A DNA stretch of 64,000 nt, taken from NCBI RefSeq assembly GCF_002304005.1, contig NZ_MRCQ01000001.1:186001-250000 (forward strand). Direction: 5' to 3'. Within the stretch, counting starts at the first letter, position 1. Each line of letters opens with the position of its first letter. A model generated the notes under the pieces. The model saw only the letters and a list, made by a program, of their open reading frames with translations, was not told the origin of the DNA and made no database searches. The translations under genes and the position numbers were made by a program. Below, piece after piece: positions 9,253-18,047 of the stretch. Origin of the DNA: Flavobacterium sp. ACN6. Lineage in GTDB: Bacteria; Bacteroidota; Bacteroidia; Flavobacteriales; Flavobacteriaceae.

Positions 9253-9260
9253 CAAAAATA
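9253..9260 (-). promoter_or_regulatory. Promoter -7 box of the lpxD operon, close to the ATG
   Basis: TATTTTTG on the minus strand fits TAnnTTTG, with five bases between it and the lpxD ATG at 9247. If it is used, the message would start at or within a few bases of the start codon. Confidence 0.45.
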
Positions 9261-9286
9261 TAAAAAATAGATTTTAAATGTTAATT

Positions 9287-10516
9287 TTAGATAAGTTGTT
9301 TTGGGAAACAGATATAATATTTTGTTACCAATTTAGATAACGATTTCAAATTCAGCTGATCAGAAGCTTCAACAACATCCTCAATTGTTTTATCTTTTTT
9401 CAAAATTCGAATGGGTTCTGCTTCTTTACTATAGGCTTGGTTTTTAATTTTTCCTCTAAAAATAAAATAACCGGCTTCTAATTGTGTAATATGGTGCAAG
9501 TTGGCAAACTGTTCTTTCAACGATTGGGATTCCTCCATTGAAATTTTCTCTGCACTTAACTTTATTTTCAATAAATCTCTGTTAATGATCATTTTGCTCA
9601 ATGTACTTAAAACAAAATCGTCTTGTTTCTGCCAAGCTTTCAAAGCACTAATAATATCAAAATCATCAAGCTGCGAAAACAAATCAAGTTTTTCAGCATC
9701 AAAATCATACAAAGTGACCTTATTATGCATAAAATACGAAAGCGGTTCACTGCAAGGTAAGTTAATTCCCTTCAAAGTCAATTCTTTAGCTCTCTTTAAT
9801 GTTTTCATTAAAATTAATTCGGCAACCAAACTTGTTTTATGCAAGTAAGCCTGCCAATACATTAATCGACGCGAAAGCAGAAATTTTTCTACAGAATAAA
9901 TTCCTTTCTCTTCAATAACCAAAACATCATTTTCAACATTCATCATCTGAATCAATCGTTCAGAATTCACATTTCCTTCTGCAACTCCAGTATAAAAACT
10001 GTCACGTTTCAGATAATCCATTCGATCCATATCCAACTGACTTGAAATCAATTGCAGCATGAATTTTCTGTGATATTCTCCTTTAAAAACCTGAATTGCC
10101 AAACTCAATCTACCGCCAAATTCTTCATTCAGCTGATTCATAAATAATAATGATATGGCTTCATGATGAACATCTTCCACAATACTTCTTTCCATTGCGT
10201 GAGAAAATGGCCCATGCCCAATGTCATGAAGTAAAATGGCTATTAATAAAGCATTTTCTTCTTCTGGAGAAATCACAACATCTTTAAAACGAAGCGTATC
10301 AATTGCTTTCTGCATTAAATGCATACATCCTAATGCATGATGAAAACGTGTGTGATTCGCGCCTGGATAGACCAAATACGACAATCCCATTTGAGAGATA
10401 CGGCGAAGACGCTGAAAGTATGGATGTTGGATTAAATCGTAAATCAGCTCGTTCGGAATCGTGATAAAGCCATATATAGGATCGTTGAATATTTTTAATT
10501 TGTTGATCTGAGTCAC
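9287..10516 (-). CDS. HD-domain phosphohydrolase
   Basis: This is a metal-dependent HD-superfamily hydrolase of 409 residues, most like dGTPase/SAMHD1-type enzymes. The metal ligands are visible as RFHHALGCMHL near residues 57-66 and LLHDIGHGPFSHAME near 93-107, followed by SQLDMDRMDYLKRDS near 160-175. No signal peptide or membrane segment is seen, so it is cytoplasmic. The actual substrate (dNTP or another nucleotide) cannot be read from the sequence. The start is GTG at 10516, supported by a TATATTTG box at 10540-10547 and by the absence of a nearby upstream ATG. It lies 39 bases upstream of lpxD on the same strand. Confidence 0.9.
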   Translation of the reverse strand: MTQINKLKIFNDPIYGFITIPNELIYDLIQHPYFQRLRRISQMGLSYLVYPGANHTRFHHALGCMHLMQKAIDTLRFKDVVISPEEENALLIAILLHDIGHGPFSHAMERSIVEDVHHEAISLLFMNQLNEEFGGRLSLAIQVFKGEYHRKFMLQLISSQLDMDRMDYLKRDSFYTGVAEGNVNSERLIQMMNVENDVLVIEEKGIYSVEKFLLSRRLMYWQAYLHKTSLVAELILMKTLKRAKELTLKGINLPCSEPLSYFMHNKVTLYDFDAEKLDLFSQLDDFDIISALKAWQKQDDFVLSTLSKMIINRDLLKIKLSAEKISMEESQSLKEQFANLHHITQLEAGYFIFRGKIKNQAYSKEAEPIRILKKDKTIEDVVEASDQLNLKSLSKLVTKYYICFPKQLI

Positions 10517-10539
10517 TATCGGGTTATTTTTTTGGTCAA

Positions 10540-10547
10540 CAAATATA
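10540..10547 (-). promoter_or_regulatory. Promoter -7 box of the HD-domain gene
   Basis: TATATTTG on the minus strand, 24 bases before the GTG start at 10516. This supports that non-ATG start. Confidence 0.45.
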
Positions 10548-10740
10548 AGTAAATAAGAATAAAGAGTTTGGAGTTTTTTATTTTAAAATCAATACCAAGA
10601 TTATAATGACTGTCAATATACTAGATTTAAAAATGTAAAAAATCACCATAAAATCATAGTTGAACTTTCAGAACTTTATACTATTTTTAATACTTTTTAA
10701 GTTCTATAACTTTAAATTGCAGTAAAAATAAAATTTGTTT

Positions 10741-12294
10741 ATGGATAAGATAAAAATACTTTGGGTCGATGATGAAATCGATCTTTTAAAGCCCCATATA
10801 TTATTTCTAGAAAAAAAGAATTACGAAGTTACAACATGCAATAACGGACTTGACGCTATTACATTATTTGAAGAAGATAATTTCGATATTGTTTTTTTGG
10901 ATGAAAACATGCCCGGAATGAGCGGACTGGAAACACTTTCTGAAATGAAAGAGAAAAAATCAGCTATTCCTATGATTATGATTACCAAAAGTGAAGAAGA
11001 ATATATAATGGAAGAAGCCATTGGTTCTAAAATCGCTGATTATTTGATTAAACCAGTAAATCCAAATCAGATTTTATTGAGTTTGAAGAAAAATTTAGAT
11101 CATTCTCGACTGATTTCTGAAAAAACAACTTTGGATTATCAGAAGGAATTCCGAAAAATCGCAATGGAATTAGCAATGGTTAATTCTTATGAAGACTGGG
11201 TTGAATTGTATAAAAAATTACTTTTTTGGGAGTTAGAGCTTGAAAATATTAATGATCAGGCGATGATCGAAATTCTGGAATCTCAAAAAGTAGAAGCAAA
11301 CTCGCAATTCGGAAAATATATCGAGAGAAACTACGAAGATTGGTTCGAACCAAAAGCAGATAAACCAATTCAATCTCATACTTTATTTAAGGAATTAGTC
11401 GTTCCAGAATTAAAAAAGAAAGACAAACCTGTTTTATTTGTTGTAATTGATAATCTTCGTTACGACCAATGGAAATCTTTTGAAACAGTAATTTCGAATT
11501 ATTACAAGCTGGAAAAAGAAGTTCCTTATTATTCTATTCTTCCAACTGCGACTCAGTATGCTAGAAATGCTATTTTCTCAGGTTTGATGCCTTTAGACAT
11601 GGAAAAAAAATTCCCTGAATATTGGAAAAATGATGTGGAAGATGGCGGAAAAAATCTTTATGAAGCAGAGTTTTTATCAGCTCAATTAAAACGTTTGGGA
11701 TTGAATCTTAAAGAAGATTATTTTAAAATCACCAATTATGCTGCTGGTAAAAAGCTTGCAGAAAACTTCAAAGCTTTAAAAGGAAACGACTTAGTAACTG
11801 TGGTTTACAATTTTGTAGATATGCTTTCGCATGCCAAAACCGAAATGGAAGTGGTAAAGGAATTAGCTTCAGATGACAAGGCATATCGTTCTTTAACCTT
11901 AAGCTGGTTTAAAAATTCACCTTTATTAGAAATTATTCAGCAGGCACAAGTTTTAGGTTTTAAATTAATCCTAACAACAGATCACGGAACAATTAATGTA
12001 AAAAATCCGTCGAAAGTTGTGGGAGATAAAAATACAAGTCTAAATTTGCGTTACAAAACTGGACGTAGTTTAACGTATGAACAAAAAGATGTTTATGTCG
12101 TAAAAGAGCCAAAAACAATTGGTTTACCTGCAATAAATATGAGTAGTTCGTTTATTTTTGCCAAAAATGATTTTTTTCTGGCTTATGTAAACAACTACAA
12201 TCATTATGTGAGTTATTACAAAAACACGTATCAGCACGGCGGAATTTCATTAGAAGAAATGATTATTCCGTTCTTGGTTTTTAACCCGAAATAA
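10741..12294 (+). CDS. porX: PorX-type response regulator with PglZ phosphatase domain
   Basis: The protein has 517 residues. Residues 1-120 are a CheY-like receiver with Asp10/Asp11 and the phosphoacceptor Asp54 in FLDENMPG, plus the YLIKP lysine. After a helical linker, residues from about 210 to the end form an alkaline-phosphatase superfamily PglZ domain with metal-site signatures VVIDNLRYDQW and TTDHGT. This architecture is PorX, which with the histidine kinase PorY regulates genes for type IX secretion and, in known homologues, cleaves oligonucleotides. No porY is in the window. The start is ATG 10741; a TTG two codons upstream is also in frame. tsaE follows in the same direction. Confidence 0.93.
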   Translation: MDKIKILWVDDEIDLLKPHILFLEKKNYEVTTCNNGLDAITLFEEDNFDIVFLDENMPGMSGLETLSEMKEKKSAIPMIMITKSEEEYIMEEAIGSKIADYLIKPVNPNQILLSLKKNLDHSRLISEKTTLDYQKEFRKIAMELAMVNSYEDWVELYKKLLFWELELENINDQAMIEILESQKVEANSQFGKYIERNYEDWFEPKADKPIQSHTLFKELVVPELKKKDKPVLFVVIDNLRYDQWKSFETVISNYYKLEKEVPYYSILPTATQYARNAIFSGLMPLDMEKKFPEYWKNDVEDGGKNLYEAEFLSAQLKRLGLNLKEDYFKITNYAAGKKLAENFKALKGNDLVTVVYNFVDMLSHAKTEMEVVKELASDDKAYRSLTLSWFKNSPLLEIIQQAQVLGFKLILTTDHGTINVKNPSKVVGDKNTSLNLRYKTGRSLTYEQKDVYVVKEPKTIGLPAINMSSSFIFAKNDFFLAYVNNYNHYVSYYKNTYQHGGISLEEMIIPFLVFNPK

Positions 12295-12304
12295 AAAAGT
12301 TTTC

Positions 12305-12365
12305 AGTCTCAGTCGAAGTATCCGTTTTCAGTGTTTAACTGAGATTGTAAACTGCGACTGAGACT
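12305..12365. repeat. Hairpin repeat with 11-bp perfect arms
   Basis: AGTCTCAGTCG at 12305-12315 pairs with CGACTGAGACT at 12355-12365. The element fills the gap between porX and tsaE. A related single-arm sequence (TTTTCAGTCACAGTCAC) follows mutS2 at about 17766-17783, so it appears to be dispersed. Confidence 0.55.
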
Positions 12366-12385
12366 TAAATAAAATAAAAATAATA

Positions 12386-12793
12386 ATGAACATCGTTTTT
12401 TCTTTAGATCAAATTCAACAAACTGCCCAGCAGATTTTAGATTCAAACCCTAAAAAAATCATTCTTTTTAATGGAGAAATGGGCGTGGGGAAAACTACTT
12501 TAATTAAGCAGTTATGTAAAAGTTTAGGAGTTCAGGATGCAACAAGCAGTCCAACTTTTTCTTTAGTTAACGAATATTACACAACTGACAATCAAATCGT
12601 TTATCATTTTGATTTTTACAGATTAAACAAAGAAACCGAAGCACTCGATATGGGTGTTGACGATTATTTATATTCTGGAAGTTGGTGTTTTATCGAATGG
12701 TCTGAGAAAATTGAAAATCTGCTTCCAGAAGAAACTTCGACCATTACAATTGAATTGCTAGAAGACGGTAAAAGAAATTTAAATTTAGTTTAA
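12386..12793 (+). CDS. tsaE: tRNA threonylcarbamoyladenosine biosynthesis protein TsaE
   Basis: TsaE is the small ATPase of the TsaBDE complex that makes t6A at position 37 of ANN-decoding tRNAs. The protein has 135 residues. The Walker A motif GEMGVGKTTL is near 28-37. SSPTFSLVNEY follows, then FDFYRL and the C-terminal CFIEWSEKIE motif, all characteristic. It is encoded after porX with a hairpin repeat in the gap. The synthase for the preceding step (TsaC/Sua5) is also in this window at 24223-24843, but in a separate unit. Confidence 0.95.
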   Translation: MNIVFSLDQIQQTAQQILDSNPKKIILFNGEMGVGKTTLIKQLCKSLGVQDATSSPTFSLVNEYYTTDNQIVYHFDFYRLNKETEALDMGVDDYLYSGSWCFIEWSEKIENLLPEETSTITIELLEDGKRNLNLV

Positions 12794-12901
12794 AACCTTG
12801 TAAAGATTTCTTAACATTCTCATCTTATAGTATTAGCAGAATTTTTGCATTAAATTTAAATCTTTTTACGTAATTTGTACTCTTAATTTTTTGTGCCACC
12901 C

Positions 12902-14101
12902 ATGTCAATCACGTTAACTCCATTTACAAAACAACAATTAATACCGCAAGAAGAAAAACTTGAGGTTGGTCGTTTTAAAAGAGAACTTTTTATTGGAATC
13001 CCTAAAGAGACAAGCTATCAGGAACGTCGGATCTGTCTGACTCCCGATGCTGTAAACTCTCTGACTTATGCAGGTCATCGTGTTATGATTGAGTCTGGAG
13101 CTGGAGAAAGTTCTAGCTATACCGACAAAGAATATTCTGATGCGGGTGCAGAAATTACAAAAGACACAAAAAGAGTTTTTGGCTGTCCGTTTCTATTAAA
13201 AGTAGAACCGCCGACTTTAGCCGAAATTGAAATGATTAATCCTGAGACGGTTATTATTTCAGCTATTCAGCTCAAAACTAAAAAGAAAGCTTACTTTGAA
13301 GCTTTAGCGCAAAAGAAAATCACAGCATTAGCTTTTGAATATATTAAAGACGAAGACGGTTCTTATCCAGCTGTAAAATCATTGAGCGAAATCGCTGGAA
13401 CAGCTTCTATCCTTATCGCGGCTGAACTAATGATTACAAATGAATTTGGAAAAGGACTTTTATTCGGCAATATTACTGGCGTCCCTCCTACTGAAGTTGT
13501 TATTTTAGGAGCTGGAACAGTTGGAGAATTTGCAGCAAAAACCGCAATTGGTTTGGGCGCAAATGTCAAAGTTTTTGATAATTCAATCACAAAATTACGT
13601 CGTTTACAAAATAATTTAAGCCAAAGAATTTTCACTTCAACCATTCAGCAGAAAGCCTTATTAAAAGCTTTAAGACGTTGTGATGTGGCTATCGGCGCCA
13701 TGCGCGGAAAAGAACGCTGCCCGATTGTTGCTACAGAAACTATGGTGGAACACATGAAAAAAGGTGCCGTTATTGTTGATGTAAGCATTGATACAGGTGG
13801 TTGTTTTGAAACTTCAGAAGTTACAACTCACGAAAAACCGACATTTATAAAAAGCAATGTTTTACACTATTGTGTACCAAATATACCTTCAAGATATTCT
13901 AAAACTGCTTCATTGTCAATTAGTAACATCTTAACACCATATCTGCATCAGATAGCCGAAGATGGTGGTTTAGAAAGTGCAATTCGATGCAATAAAGGTC
14001 TTAAAAACGGTATTTATCTTTATCACGGAATCCTAACAAACAAAGCCATTGCCGAATGGTTTGATTTACCAGATAACGATATTAATTTACTTGTATTCTA
14101 A
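12902..14101 (+). CDS. ald: Alanine dehydrogenase
   Basis: This 399-residue NAD-dependent enzyme of the alanine dehydrogenase / transhydrogenase alpha-type family interconverts L-alanine and pyruvate plus ammonia. IGIPKETSYQERRICLTPDAV opens the N-terminal catalytic domain (residues about 33-55), with KVEPP further on. The NAD-binding glycine motif GAGTVGEFAA lies near 200, and KGAVIVDVSIDTGGCFET closes the active site region. The C-terminus is unusual for biosynthetic Ald, ending SIRC-like with GIYLYHGILTNKAIAEWFDL. I used ATG 12902; an in-frame GTG lies three codons upstream. A TAATTTGT sequence about 30 bases upstream may be the promoter. Confidence 0.93.
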   Translation: MSITLTPFTKQQLIPQEEKLEVGRFKRELFIGIPKETSYQERRICLTPDAVNSLTYAGHRVMIESGAGESSSYTDKEYSDAGAEITKDTKRVFGCPFLLKVEPPTLAEIEMINPETVIISAIQLKTKKKAYFEALAQKKITALAFEYIKDEDGSYPAVKSLSEIAGTASILIAAELMITNEFGKGLLFGNITGVPPTEVVILGAGTVGEFAAKTAIGLGANVKVFDNSITKLRRLQNNLSQRIFTSTIQQKALLKALRRCDVAIGAMRGKERCPIVATETMVEHMKKGAVIVDVSIDTGGCFETSEVTTHEKPTFIKSNVLHYCVPNIPSRYSKTASLSISNILTPYLHQIAEDGGLESAIRCNKGLKNGIYLYHGILTNKAIAEWFDLPDNDINLLVF

Positions 14102-14122
14102 AGGAACTTTAATGTACCTTTG
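14091..14122 (+). promoter_or_regulatory. Promoter of the DUF4258 gene
   Basis: TTG at 14091-14093 and TACCTTTG at 14115-14122 are separated by 21 bases, a good match to the Bacteroidota sigma consensus. The start codon at 14138 would follow a leader of only about 10 bases. The -33 element lies inside the end of ald. Confidence 0.6.
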
Positions 14123-14137
14123 CAAAAATTTTATTTC

Positions 14138-14512
14138 ATGAAGTTCGTACACCGTTTTGCATATTACCTAATTGGCCTTATTATGGGCTGTTTTTTTGTA
14201 GCTCTTGTTTTTAGTGGAAAAGATACCCGTTGTAATTATTTCCCAAATGCCCGAGTTCTAAATAATCTTCGAACAAAACCTTTTCAATATTCAGAAAAAG
14301 CAATTCAGACCTTAAACGAAAAATGGGTTGATACAGCCGATATCAAAAATACTTTGACTTACGGAGATGTTGACTTCGATCAAAGCAATGTTCCAATGAA
14401 TAAAGGAAAACTTTATATCATAGAAGGTAAAACCGTAAAAAATCAAGAAATTATTCTAAAAGTGGTGAATTATGAAAATAAAGCTGTTTTAGAAGAAATC
14501 ATCAAAAAATAA
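14138..14512 (+). CDS. DUF4258 family protein
   Basis: The protein has 124 residues with one N-terminal membrane segment (about residues 8-27, YYLIGLIMGCFFVALVFSG) that may be an anchor or a signal sequence. The rest is soluble. It carries the features of the DUF4258 family: a TADIKNTLTYGDVDF helix-strand, a KGKLYIIEG strand and a C-terminal beta hairpin ending VVNYENKAVLEEI. The function of the family is not established. The start is ATG 14138 because a convincing promoter box lies at 14115-14122, after the in-frame TTG at 14120. It follows ald but has its own promoter. Confidence 0.8.
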   Translation: MKFVHRFAYYLIGLIMGCFFVALVFSGKDTRCNYFPNARVLNNLRTKPFQYSEKAIQTLNEKWVDTADIKNTLTYGDVDFDQSNVPMNKGKLYIIEGKTVKNQEIILKVVNYENKAVLEEIIKK

Positions 14513-14520
14513 CAGCAAGA

Positions 14521-14625
14521 TTTGTCATTTTGACTAAAAGGAGAAATCACACTATAAGCTCTACAAAGACTGAATTTTATTTTGCGGAAATTCTAGTGTG
14601 ATTTCTCGTTCCTCGAAATAACAAC
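14521..14625. mobile_element. Miniature hairpin element, about 105 bp
   Basis: GAGAAATCACACTA at 14541-14554 pairs perfectly with TAGTGTGATTTCTC at 14594-14607. Outer arms TTTGTCATTTTGA (14521-14533) and TCGAAATAACAA (14613-14624) also pair with few mismatches. Similar long hairpins ending in TGTCATTTCGA are, from my knowledge, scattered in Flavobacterium genomes. It lies between convergent genes and could act as a terminator for both. It has no coding capacity; a MITE-like or REP-like origin is inferred. Confidence 0.6.
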
Positions 14626-14732
14626 AACATTAAATTTAATCCTATTTCACTAAAATATTTCTAAAAGCCACAAAAATTCAAAGTTTTTTATTTGCTTCTT
14701 CGTCACTCTAAAACTTTGTCTCTTTTAACAAA

Positions 14733-15398
14733 TTACCATTCAATTTCCTTCAATCCTTTTGATTTTAAGAATTCATTTGTCTGGCTAAAATGCTTATTTC
14801 CAAACCAAAATCCTCTATTTGCGCTTAATGGCGAAGGATGTCCCGATTTTAAAATGTGATGTTTTGAGGCATCAATCAAAGCTGCTTTCTTTTGAGCGAA
14901 ACCACCCCAAAGTAAAAAGACAACATTTTCTCTTTCAGCAGAAATTTGTTTGATAACAGCATCCGTGAATTTTTCCCAGCCTTTTCCTTGGTGACTTCCT
15001 GCTTCCGATTGTCGAACTGTCAAAGTCGCATTTAATAGAAAAACACCTTGATCTGCCCAGCGTTCTAAATTTCCAGTATTCGGCAACGGTATATTAAAAT
15101 CCGTTTGAATTTCTTTGAATATATTTTGAAGTGATGGTGGAAACGGGATTCCATCGTTTACAGAAAAACACAAACCATTGGCCTGATTAGGTCCGTGATA
15201 AGGATCTTGACCTATGATCACCACTTTTACTTCATCAAAATGACAGTGATCAAAAGCTGAAAAAATCTGATTCCCTTTAGGATAACAAACTTTAGCAGCA
15301 TATTCAGATTTTACAAAATCAATTAATGTATTGAAATATGGTTTTTCGAATTCTTCATTCAAAACTGGTTTCCAAGAAGAATGCATTTTTACGTCCAT
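14733..15398 (-). CDS. ung: Uracil-DNA glycosylase, family 1
   Basis: Ung removes uracil from DNA and starts base excision repair. It has 221 residues, as expected. The water-activating motif GQDPYHGPNQANGLCFSV is at about 63-80 with catalytic Asp65. LLNATLTVR is in the middle, VFLLWGGFAQ binds DNA, and the HPSPLSA loop with its catalytic His near residue 190 is intact. No insertion or missing motif is seen. It is convergent with the DUF4258 gene and divergent from the MutS2-like gene. Confidence 0.97.
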   Translation of the reverse strand: MDVKMHSSWKPVLNEEFEKPYFNTLIDFVKSEYAAKVCYPKGNQIFSAFDHCHFDEVKVVIIGQDPYHGPNQANGLCFSVNDGIPFPPSLQNIFKEIQTDFNIPLPNTGNLERWADQGVFLLNATLTVRQSEAGSHQGKGWEKFTDAVIKQISAERENVVFLLWGGFAQKKAALIDASKHHILKSGHPSPLSANRGFWFGNKHFSQTNEFLKSKGLKEIEW

Positions 15399-15566
15399 AA
15401 TTTTTTTATGCTAATTTCAGAAATAAATACTTAAAATCAAAAAGTCAAAAGTCGAAATTCAAAGTCAAAACTATAAGTAAAAATGAAAGCCAATGAAAAA
15501 ACGGATAATTCATAACTTATCACTTATAATTAATAATTAACAATTCACAATTGATGAATGTTTTCG

Positions 15567-15574
15567 TACTTTTG
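15567..15574 (+). promoter_or_regulatory. Promoter -7 box of the mutS2-like gene
   Basis: TACTTTTG fits TAnnTTTG and lies 25 bases before the ATG at 15599. The -33 region is not a good match. Confidence 0.5.
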
Positions 15575-15598
15575 CTGTTACTTTCATAAAGAAATTAA

Positions 15599-17764
15599 AT
15601 GATCAGTATTACCGATAAAACATTACAAGACTTACAATTTCCAACAGTTCTCGAAACCATTTCAGATGGATGCAACACCGACATTGGAAAAGAAAAGGCT
15701 TTACGAATAAAACCATTTAGAGATAAAGAAGAATTGATGCAGTCTTTAATGCAGACATCAGAATATGTTTCTTCTTTTCAAAATAATAATGCCATTCCGA
15801 ATCACGGATTTGACGCCATCACGCACGAAATTAAGTTTTTAGCAATTGAAGATAGTTTCCTGGAAGTAGGAAGTTTTAGAAAAATTGCTAATCTTTCTGC
15901 AACCGCAAATGTATTATTGAGTTTCTTAAAAAAATTCGATGATTATTATCCGAATCTTAATGCAAGAGCTTCGCGTGTAGAATTGACCAAAGATATAATT
16001 TCGGCTATTGACGCAATCGTCGATAAATATGGCGAAATAAAAGATAACGCCTCCCCCGCTTTATTAAGTATTCGCCAAAATATGAACTTGGTCCGCGGAA
16101 AAGTAAACCAAAGTTTTGGTGTTGCCTTAACTCAGTATAATGGCTTAGGATATCTGGATGACATTAAAGAAAGTTTTGTTCAAAACCGTCGCGTTTTAGC
16201 AGTTCTTGCCATGTATCGCCGTAAGGTAAAAGGCTCAATTTTAGGGAGTTCTAAAACTGGAAGTATTGCATATATCGAACCTGAAGCTACTTTAAAATAT
16301 TCTCGTGAGTTAGCCAATCTTGAATATGAGGAGAAAGAAGAAATTACTAGAATTCTAAAGAATTTATCGAATGTAATTCGTCCATATCTTCCTTTACTAA
16401 TTGAATATCAAGACTTTTTGAGTGATATAGATGTTGTTGCCGGAAAAGCAAAATATGCTAATCGCATTAACGGAATTTTACCAACAATTACAGAAGACAG
16501 AAGATTATTTTTTAGAGAAGCGTATCATCCTATTTTGTATTTGAATAACAAACAAAAAAAAGAAATTACGCATCCGCAGACAATTGAACTAAAACAAGAA
16601 AATAGAATTATTGTAATTTCTGGGCCAAATGCCGGAGGAAAAACCATTTCCTTAAAAACGGTTGGTTTATTACAATTGATGCTGCAATCTGGAATTTTAA
16701 TTCCGGTTCACGAAAGGAGTGAAACTTTCTTGTTCGATAGAATATTAACAGATATTGGTGATAATCAATCTATTGAAAACCACTTAAGCACGTATAGTTA
16801 TCGACTAAAAAACATGAATTATTTCTTGAAGAAATGCAACAAGAAAACCATGTTTTTAATTGACGAATTTGGTACTGGTTCTGATCCTGAATTGGGTGGC
16901 GCTTTAGCAGAAATTTTCTTAGAAGAATTTTACCATCGTGAAGCTTTCGGAATTATTACAACGCATTATTCCAATTTAAAAATTTTGGCTAACGAATTGC
17001 CATACGCAACAAATGCGAATATGATGTTTGACGAAAAATCATTAGAACCCATGTACAAATTGGCTTTAGGTCAGGCTGGAAGTTCATTTACATTTGAGGT
17101 TGCTCAGAAAAATGGAATTCCGTTTGGATTGATCAATCGTGCAAAAAAGAAAATTGAAGTTGGAAAAGTTCGTTTCGATAAAACTATTGCAACACTTCAG
17201 AAAGAAAGATCAAAACTTGAAAAAACTTCTCTGAATTTAAAAGAAGAAGAAACTCGTGCTCGTGAAGAAAGTAAAAAGATGGAAAACATCAATACGAGAA
17301 TTCAGCAAAAATTAGAAAGCTATCAAGAATTGTACGACAGTAATCAGAAGATTATATATATAGGACAAAAAGTTGATGACATCGCTGAAAAATATTTCAA
17401 TAACAAAAACAAAAAAGAGCTAATTGGCGAATTATTGAAAATTGTTGAAATCGAAAATTCAAAACGAAAAAAAGCAACTCCGAAAGAAGCTAAAGCAAAA
17501 GTTGAAAAGCAAAAAGAAATTATTGCTGAAGTTTCTGTAAAGGTTGAAGAAATACGAAAAGAGAAAAAAGAGAAGAAACTTAAACCGGTAATAGAAAAAC
17601 CAAGACCAATTTTGAAAATTGGTGACCGAGTAAGAATGCTCGACGGAAGATCTGTTGGAAGTATAGATTCGATCGAAAAAAATAAGGCAACTGTAAATTA
17701 TGGAATTTTTACATCTAAAGTAAGTTTGGATGAATTGGAATTGGTTGAAGCGGCGAAAAAATAA
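15599..17764 (+). CDS. mutS2: MutS2-like ATPase without Smr domain
   Basis: This is a MutS-family ATPase of 721 residues. The N-terminal clamp and lever region (about 1-300) contains GSILGSSKTGSIAYIEP. The ATPase domain has Walker A GPNAGGKT near 342-349 and Walker B FLIDEFGTGSDPELGGALAE near 420. A long coiled coil at about 520-600 and a lysine/glutamate-rich stretch follow, then a short beta domain (IGDRVRMLDGRSVGSIDSIEKNKATVNYG). The C-terminal Smr nuclease domain found in classic MutS2 is absent, and the chain ends soon after. MutS2 proteins act in recombination control or on collided ribosomes. Without Smr, any nuclease step would need another protein. I am confident of the family. Confidence 0.9.
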   Translation: MISITDKTLQDLQFPTVLETISDGCNTDIGKEKALRIKPFRDKEELMQSLMQTSEYVSSFQNNNAIPNHGFDAITHEIKFLAIEDSFLEVGSFRKIANLSATANVLLSFLKKFDDYYPNLNARASRVELTKDIISAIDAIVDKYGEIKDNASPALLSIRQNMNLVRGKVNQSFGVALTQYNGLGYLDDIKESFVQNRRVLAVLAMYRRKVKGSILGSSKTGSIAYIEPEATLKYSRELANLEYEEKEEITRILKNLSNVIRPYLPLLIEYQDFLSDIDVVAGKAKYANRINGILPTITEDRRLFFREAYHPILYLNNKQKKEITHPQTIELKQENRIIVISGPNAGGKTISLKTVGLLQLMLQSGILIPVHERSETFLFDRILTDIGDNQSIENHLSTYSYRLKNMNYFLKKCNKKTMFLIDEFGTGSDPELGGALAEIFLEEFYHREAFGIITTHYSNLKILANELPYATNANMMFDEKSLEPMYKLALGQAGSSFTFEVAQKNGIPFGLINRAKKKIEVGKVRFDKTIATLQKERSKLEKTSLNLKEEETRAREESKKMENINTRIQQKLESYQELYDSNQKIIYIGQKVDDIAEKYFNNKNKKELIGELLKIVEIENSKRKKATPKEAKAKVEKQKEIIAEVSVKVEEIRKEKKEKKLKPVIEKPRPILKIGDRVRMLDGRSVGSIDSIEKNKATVNYGIFTSKVSLDELELVEAAKK

Positions 17765-18009
17765 AGTTTTCAGTCACAGTCACGGTTTTCAGATCTTAAA
17801 AGTGTTAATATTTGAATAAAATTGAAATAAAGCCTTTTAAGAAGCGTTTTTAAATATTACAACAAAAGAGGTCGATATTTTTTAAAAATCAATTATAAAT
17901 AATTTATTAAAGTCAATTTTGATCTATTAAATTTATTAAAAAAGATAATTCAATAGAATTATTAAATAGTACTATAAAAAACAAGAAAAACACAATATCA
18001 ATAATTTTC

Positions 18010-18017
18010 TACGTTTG
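18010..18017 (+). promoter_or_regulatory. Possible promoter -7 box of the DCC-family gene
   Basis: TACGTTTG fits TAnnTTTG 30 bases before the ATG at 18048. The -33 TTG is missing, so this is weak. The preceding 240 bases after mutS2 are AT-rich, with no gene or clear structure. Confidence 0.35.
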
Positions 18018-18047
18018 AGAGTATAGTACAAAACTTTACATTCCATA

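Noticed and set aside
17765..18047. Possible small RNA after mutS2
   Set aside because: The stretch is AT-rich with only weak hairpins and no convincing promoter-terminator pair.
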